Below, in pieces: positions 60,552 through 64,000 of a stretch of DNA of 64,000 bases. The DNA is from Promicromonospora sp. MEB111 (GTDB lineage: Bacteria; Actinomycetota; Actinomycetes; Actinomycetales; Cellulomonadaceae). Both the position numbers and the translations under genes were made by a program. The stretch spans positions 62,001 through 126,000 of the forward strand of contig NZ_JARVSD010000006.1 of NCBI RefSeq assembly GCF_030209445.1, in the 5' to 3' direction. How positions within the stretch are numbered: the stretch's first letter is position 1; each line of letters starts with the position of its first letter. Below the pieces are notes generated by a model. It ran no database searches. It was given only the letters and a program-made list of their open reading frames with translations, and had not been told where the DNA came from.

Positions 60552-63500
60552 GTGCCCCCAGCTCATCCCCATCCGCGCAGGGCGGTGGCGGCGACCCTGT
60601 CGGTCGCCACCGTCCTCACCACGGCCCTGTGGGCCGTGCCGTCGGCGGGGGCCGCACCCGCCGCCGACCCGACGCCGCCCGCCAGCCGGGACGAGGCGGC
60701 CGAGAAGGTCACCGACGAGGTGGCGAAGACGCTCGCCGAGGAGGTGCGCGCCGACTTCTGGGTACAGCTCGCCGACCGGCCGGACCTGGAGCCCGCCAAG
60801 GACATCGCCGACTGGGGCGCGCGCGGGCAGTACGTGTACGACGCCCTGGTCGAGAACGCCGAGGAGTCGCAGTCCGGCGTCATCGCCCAGCTCGAGGCCG
60901 CGGGTGTCGACTACCAGACGTTCTGGATCAGCAACGCGATCCACGTCCAGGACGGCACCGAGGCCCTCGCCGAACGTGTCGCCGCCAGCAGCGACGTCGC
61001 CCTCGTGCACGAGGAGATCGCGATGGAGCTGGTGGACCCGCCGACCGAGTCGGCGGACCCGACCGGACGCACGGCGGCCGGCGAGCGGGCCACGCAGGCC
61101 GCCGAGGCCGCGGAGGGCTCCGTCACCTGGGGCGTCGACGCCATGAACGCCGACGACGTCTGGGACCTCGGCTTCACCGGTGAGGGCATCACCGTGGCCG
61201 GGTTCGACACGGGCGTGGACCTGGAGCATCCCGCGCTGCGGGCCACGTACCGCGGCACGCAGCCCGACGGCTCGGTCGAGAACGACTACAACTGGTTCGA
61301 CCGTCCCGGCCTGTGCGGCGGCTCGCCGTGCGACCCGATCATCAACCAGGTGGGCGGCCACGGCACCCACACGATGGGCACGATGGTGGGCGACGACGGC
61401 GCGGACCACCAGATCGGCGTCGCGCCGGGCGCCCGGTGGATCGCGACCAACTGCGTGGACCGGTGCGCCAACTCGATGGAGCGTGCCGACTACCTGCGCA
61501 GCGCGCAGTGGCTCCTGGCGCCCACCCGTGCCGACGGCAGCGACCCCGACCCCGCGATGCGTCCGCACGTGGTGAACAACTCCTGGGGCATCCCGCAGTC
61601 GCAGGAGGAGACCCTCCCGTTCGCCGACTGGATGGCCGACGAGACCGAGGCGTGGGAGGCAGCCGGGATCTTCGGCGTCTGGGCCGCGGGCAACGAGGGC
61701 GAGCTGGGCTGCCAGTCCGGCCGGCTCCCCGCGCGCTACCCGCACACCTACTCGGTGGGCGCGTACGACGCCGCGGGCGACATCGCGTACTTCTCGTCAC
61801 GCGGGCCGGGCACCGACGGCAAGATCAACCCGAACATCGCGGCGCCCGGCGTCGACGTGCTCTCGTCGCTCCCCGGCGGCGGCTACGGCGCGGGCTCCGG
61901 CACGTCGATGGCGGCCCCGCACGTGGCCGGCGTCGTGGCGCTGCTGTGGAGCGCCGTGCCCAGCCTGGTCGGTGACATCGAGAGCACCAAGACCCTGCTG
62001 GACGGCACCGCGCACGACACCGAGGACCTGACCTGCGGTGGCACCGCAGAGGACAACAACGTCTGGGGCGAGGGCAGGATCGACGCCCTCGCGCTCGTGC
62101 AGGAGGCCCTCGCGTCCGGCGGCGCCGGCACCCTGGCCGGTACGGTGACCGACACCGACGGCGAGCCCGTCGCGGGCGCCACCGTCGCCGCCGAGGGCCG
62201 CCACTCGCCTCGCACCGTCACGGGCCGCGACGGCACCTACTCGATGAGCGTGATCGCGGGCGACTACGAGGTCACCACCAGCGCGTTCGGCTACCTGTCC
62301 GCCTCCGGGGAGGCGACGGTCGCCGTCGACGAGACGAGCACGCTCGACGCGACGCTCACCGCCGCGCCGCGGCACGACGTGACCGGCACCGTGGTGGACC
62401 CGGACGGCGCGCCCGTCCCGAACGCCGACGTGACCGTGGACGACACCCCGCTGGACCCGGTCCGGACGGGCGCCGACGGGACCTTCACCGTCCCGGCCGT
62501 CCCCGAGGGCGACTACACGCTCGACGTGCGCCCGAACGCCTGCCTGTCGCCCGCGACCACGGCGCTCGCGGTGGACGGCGCCGAGTCCCTCACCGTCACG
62601 GTCGACCGCGTGGTCGACCTCGGCGGGTACACCTGCGCGGTGTCCGAGGGCGAGTACCGCCGGGGCACCGACCGGGTCGAGATCACGGACGGCGTGTGGG
62701 TCGACGTGGCCCTGCCGTTCCCGATCGCCTTCTACAACGGCACGCACGAGACCCTCAACATCGGCCAGCGCGGCGTCATCACGACCAGCGCCTCGGACAC
62801 GGCGGGGCCGGGCAGCGGCGGGGCGGCGATCTTCCCGTTCTGGATCAGCCGGCCGCTGACGATCGACGAGCAGGGCGGCGTCTACACGGGCACGACCACC
62901 GTCGACGGCCAGGACGCGTTCGTGGTCGAGTACCGGAACGTCCAGGCCGAGGCCGTCGACAACGTCACCACGGCCCGGATCAGCTTCTCGGTCACGATCA
63001 CGCGCTCCGGCACGGTGATCATCGCCTACGGCGACGGCGTGGGGGAGAACGGTCCGCTCAGCGCGGGCTCGACCGCCACCACCGGCATCCAGGGCTGGGC
63101 GGGCGTGGACGGCATCCGGTTCTCGCAGGACGCCCCCGTGCTGCGCGACGGGATGGTCGTCACCTACGACCTGCCCGACTTCGGCTACCTGGACGCCACC
63201 GTCGTCGACGAGAACGACGGGCTGCCGGTCGAGGGCGCAGACGTCGACTTCGTCCGGGACGGTCGCCTCGTGGAGAGCGTCGTGACGAACGGGACCGGGC
63301 TGGTGCACCGCCAGCTCCCGACCGGCGACTACACGATGACGGTCTCCGCGCCGGACTACGGCATGCGGTCCTACGAGTTCTCGCTCGACGAGCTGTACGA
63401 CGCGGCCGAGGTCGACGCGCGCCTCGCCACCGGCATCGCCGACCTGGCCGCCGACGGCCTGGACACGGTGCTCGGCACCGACCAGCACGGCAAGGGTTCG

Positions 63501-64000
63501 CTGACGCTGACCAACACCGGCTCGGCCCCGGTCACGTTCGACCTGGCCGAGGTGGGCCGCCACCCCGAGCTGGACGCGACCGGCGCGACCACGAGCACCC
63601 TGACGGGCACCGCGAGCAGCATCGACCTGGCCGCCTGGGAGGCCGGCGCCTCGGGGCGGCACACGGCGTCGAACGCGGACGGCGGCGCCGGGAAGGAGGG
63701 CGGGACGGGCGACACGGCCGCCGACACGCTCGCCACGGACACGCTCGCCGGCGGCGACGTGATCACCCGGTTCAAGCCCGCCGGGAACGGTGAGGGCGAG
63801 CCGTCCGGCCTCGGCTACGACGGCGACGTGTGGGTCCACGACTACGACGCGAGGACCAACACGGCCTTCACCGTCACGGGCAAGAAGGCCGGCAAGACGT
63901 TCGCGGCCGACTGGAACGCGGACTACCGAGCCTTCGACATGGCCTTCGACACGCTGACCGGCGACATGTGCCAGATGGAGGACAGCCCGGCCAGCTACAT
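60552..64000 (+). CDS. Secreted subtilisin-like serine protease with regulatory-like repeats, 3' truncated by window
   Basis: At least 1149 residues from GTG 60552 (GGAG five bases upstream; GTG 60546 possible); the frame is still open at the window end. A signal peptide ends near SAGAAPA. An inhibitor-like propeptide is at ~50-165. The S8 domain has Asp219 (VAGFDTGVDLEHP), His270 (GGHGTHTMGTMVG) and Ser452 (GSGTSMAAPHVAG), with NNSWG and AAGNEGELG between. Then come carboxypeptidase-regulatory-like beta modules (LAGTVTDTDGEPVAGATVAAEG, VTGTVVDPDGAPVPNADVTVD, LDATVVDENDGLPVEGADVDF) and a further beta-rich region. It resembles large secreted bacillopeptidase-type proteases of actinobacteria. 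Intact as far as seen. Confidence 0.92.
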   Translation, partial: MPPAHPHPRRAVAATLSVATVLTTALWAVPSAGAAPAADPTPPASRDEAAEKVTDEVAKTLAEEVRADFWVQLADRPDLEPAKDIADWGARGQYVYDALVENAEESQSGVIAQLEAAGVDYQTFWISNAIHVQDGTEALAERVAASSDVALVHEEIAMELVDPPTESADPTGRTAAGERATQAAEAAEGSVTWGVDAMNADDVWDLGFTGEGITVAGFDTGVDLEHPALRATYRGTQPDGSVENDYNWFDRPGLCGGSPCDPIINQVGGHGTHTMGTMVGDDGADHQIGVAPGARWIATNCVDRCANSMERADYLRSAQWLLAPTRADGSDPDPAMRPHVVNNSWGIPQSQEETLPFADWMADETEAWEAAGIFGVWAAGNEGELGCQSGRLPARYPHTYSVGAYDAAGDIAYFSSRGPGTDGKINPNIAAPGVDVLSSLPGGGYGAGSGTSMAAPHVAGVVALLWSAVPSLVGDIESTKTLLDGTAHDTEDLTCGGTAEDNNVWGEGRIDALALVQEALASGGAGTLAGTVTDTDGEPVAGATVAAEGRHSPRTVTGRDGTYSMSVIAGDYEVTTSAFGYLSASGEATVAVDETSTLDATLTAAPRHDVTGTVVDPDGAPVPNADVTVDDTPLDPVRTGADGTFTVPAVPEGDYTLDVRPNACLSPATTALAVDGAESLTVTVDRVVDLGGYTCAVSEGEYRRGTDRVEITDGVWVDVALPFPIAFYNGTHETLNIGQRGVITTSASDTAGPGSGGAAIFPFWISRPLTIDEQGGVYTGTTTVDGQDAFVVEYRNVQAEAVDNVTTARISFSVTITRSGTVIIAYGDGVGENGPLSAGSTATTGIQGWAGVDGIRFSQDAPVLRDGMVVTYDLPDFGYLDATVVDENDGLPVEGADVDFVRDGRLVESVVTNGTGLVHRQLPTGDYTMTVSAPDYGMRSYEFSLDELYDAAEVDARLATGIADLAADGLDTVLGTDQHGKGSLTLTNTGSAPVTFDLAEVGRHPELDATGATTSTLTGTASSIDLAAWEAGASGRHTASNADGGAGKEGGTGDTAADTLATDTLAGGDVITRFKPAGNGEGEPSGLGYDGDVWVHDYDARTNTAFTVTGKKAGKTFAADWNADYRAFDMAFDTLTGDMCQMEDSPASY

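Noticed and set aside
60516-60560. Full c-di-GMP-I riboswitch
   Set aside because: Only a core-like string is visible; the opening stem region and the 3' pairing half are missing or overlap the coding start.
57783-61745. 1320-codon open frame on the minus strand across the GH2 and protease genes
   Set aside because: It is antisense to two genes with complete catalytic motifs; its product is Arg/Gly/Val/His-rich with no domain, a shadow frame of high-GC coding DNA.

Overview
The window reads as the chromosome of a high-GC actinobacterium. Its genes are dense, strongly G/C-ending, often start with GTG, and are chained by ATGA or GTGA stop/start overlaps. DUF222-HNH repeat genes, LLM (F420-type) oxidoreductase, DesK-like kinase and many LacI/ROK/ABC sugar systems together suggest Micrococcales, perhaps a Promicromonosporaceae or Cellulomonadaceae relative; that placement is inference. 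I saw no tRNA, rRNA, CRISPR array, transposase or integrase.

Layout. 1-3100: the 3' part of a TIR-domain gene, then DUF222-HNH gene copy A, broken by a 1-base frameshift, inside a ~2 kb repeat. 3124-9968: a LacI regulator divergent from a TRAP-transporter / shikimate dehydrogenase / dehydroshikimate dehydratase operon (quinate-shikimate catabolism towards protocatechuate). 9985-16831: a LacI-controlled ABC sugar importer plus a small unknown protein, divergent from two tandem ADP-ribosylglycohydrolase-family genes. 16948-23108: a cyclic-nucleotide-domain/thioredoxin-reductase-like flavoprotein, an orphan DesK-like histidine kinase, a secreted esterase and a DrrAB-type exporter. 23200-32433: a GntR regulator and ornithine cyclodeaminase divergent from a Dpp-type importer, cytosine-deaminase-like amidohydrolase and hydantoin-type racemase. 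32520-42451: assorted single genes (MDR oxidoreductase, PhzF, membrane protein, secreted beta-propeller, secreted phosphodiesterase/nuclease-like enzyme with two chitin-binding modules, OmpR/EnvZ pair, LLM oxidoreductase, MFS permease). 42438-44325: copy B of the DUF222-HNH repeat, in the same orientation as copy A, broken at a different place. 44429-64000: a glycan-utilisation locus with a ROK regulator, ABC importer, GH95, CE7 esterase, GH36, secreted GH27, GH2 beta-mannosidase and a secreted subtilisin-like protease that runs off the right edge.

How it works together. Most of the window is modular nutrient scavenging: each locus pairs a local repressor (LacI x2, GntR, ROK), an importer (TRAP, two CUT1-type sugar ABCs, one peptide-type ABC) and cytoplasmic enzymes. 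Candidate operators are visible: TGGCAA/TTGCCA repeats at 4147-4180, a perfect ATCTGTATACAGAT palindrome at 25169-25182, and a promoter block shared at 52927-52957 and 57832-57862 that should co-regulate the glycosidase genes.

The most unusual structural feature is the pair of directly repeated DUF222-HNH genes bracketing about 39 kb. Each is frameshifted where the other is intact. The most open functional question is the LacI/ABC/double-ADP-ribosylglycohydrolase locus, whose substrate cannot be read from sequence.
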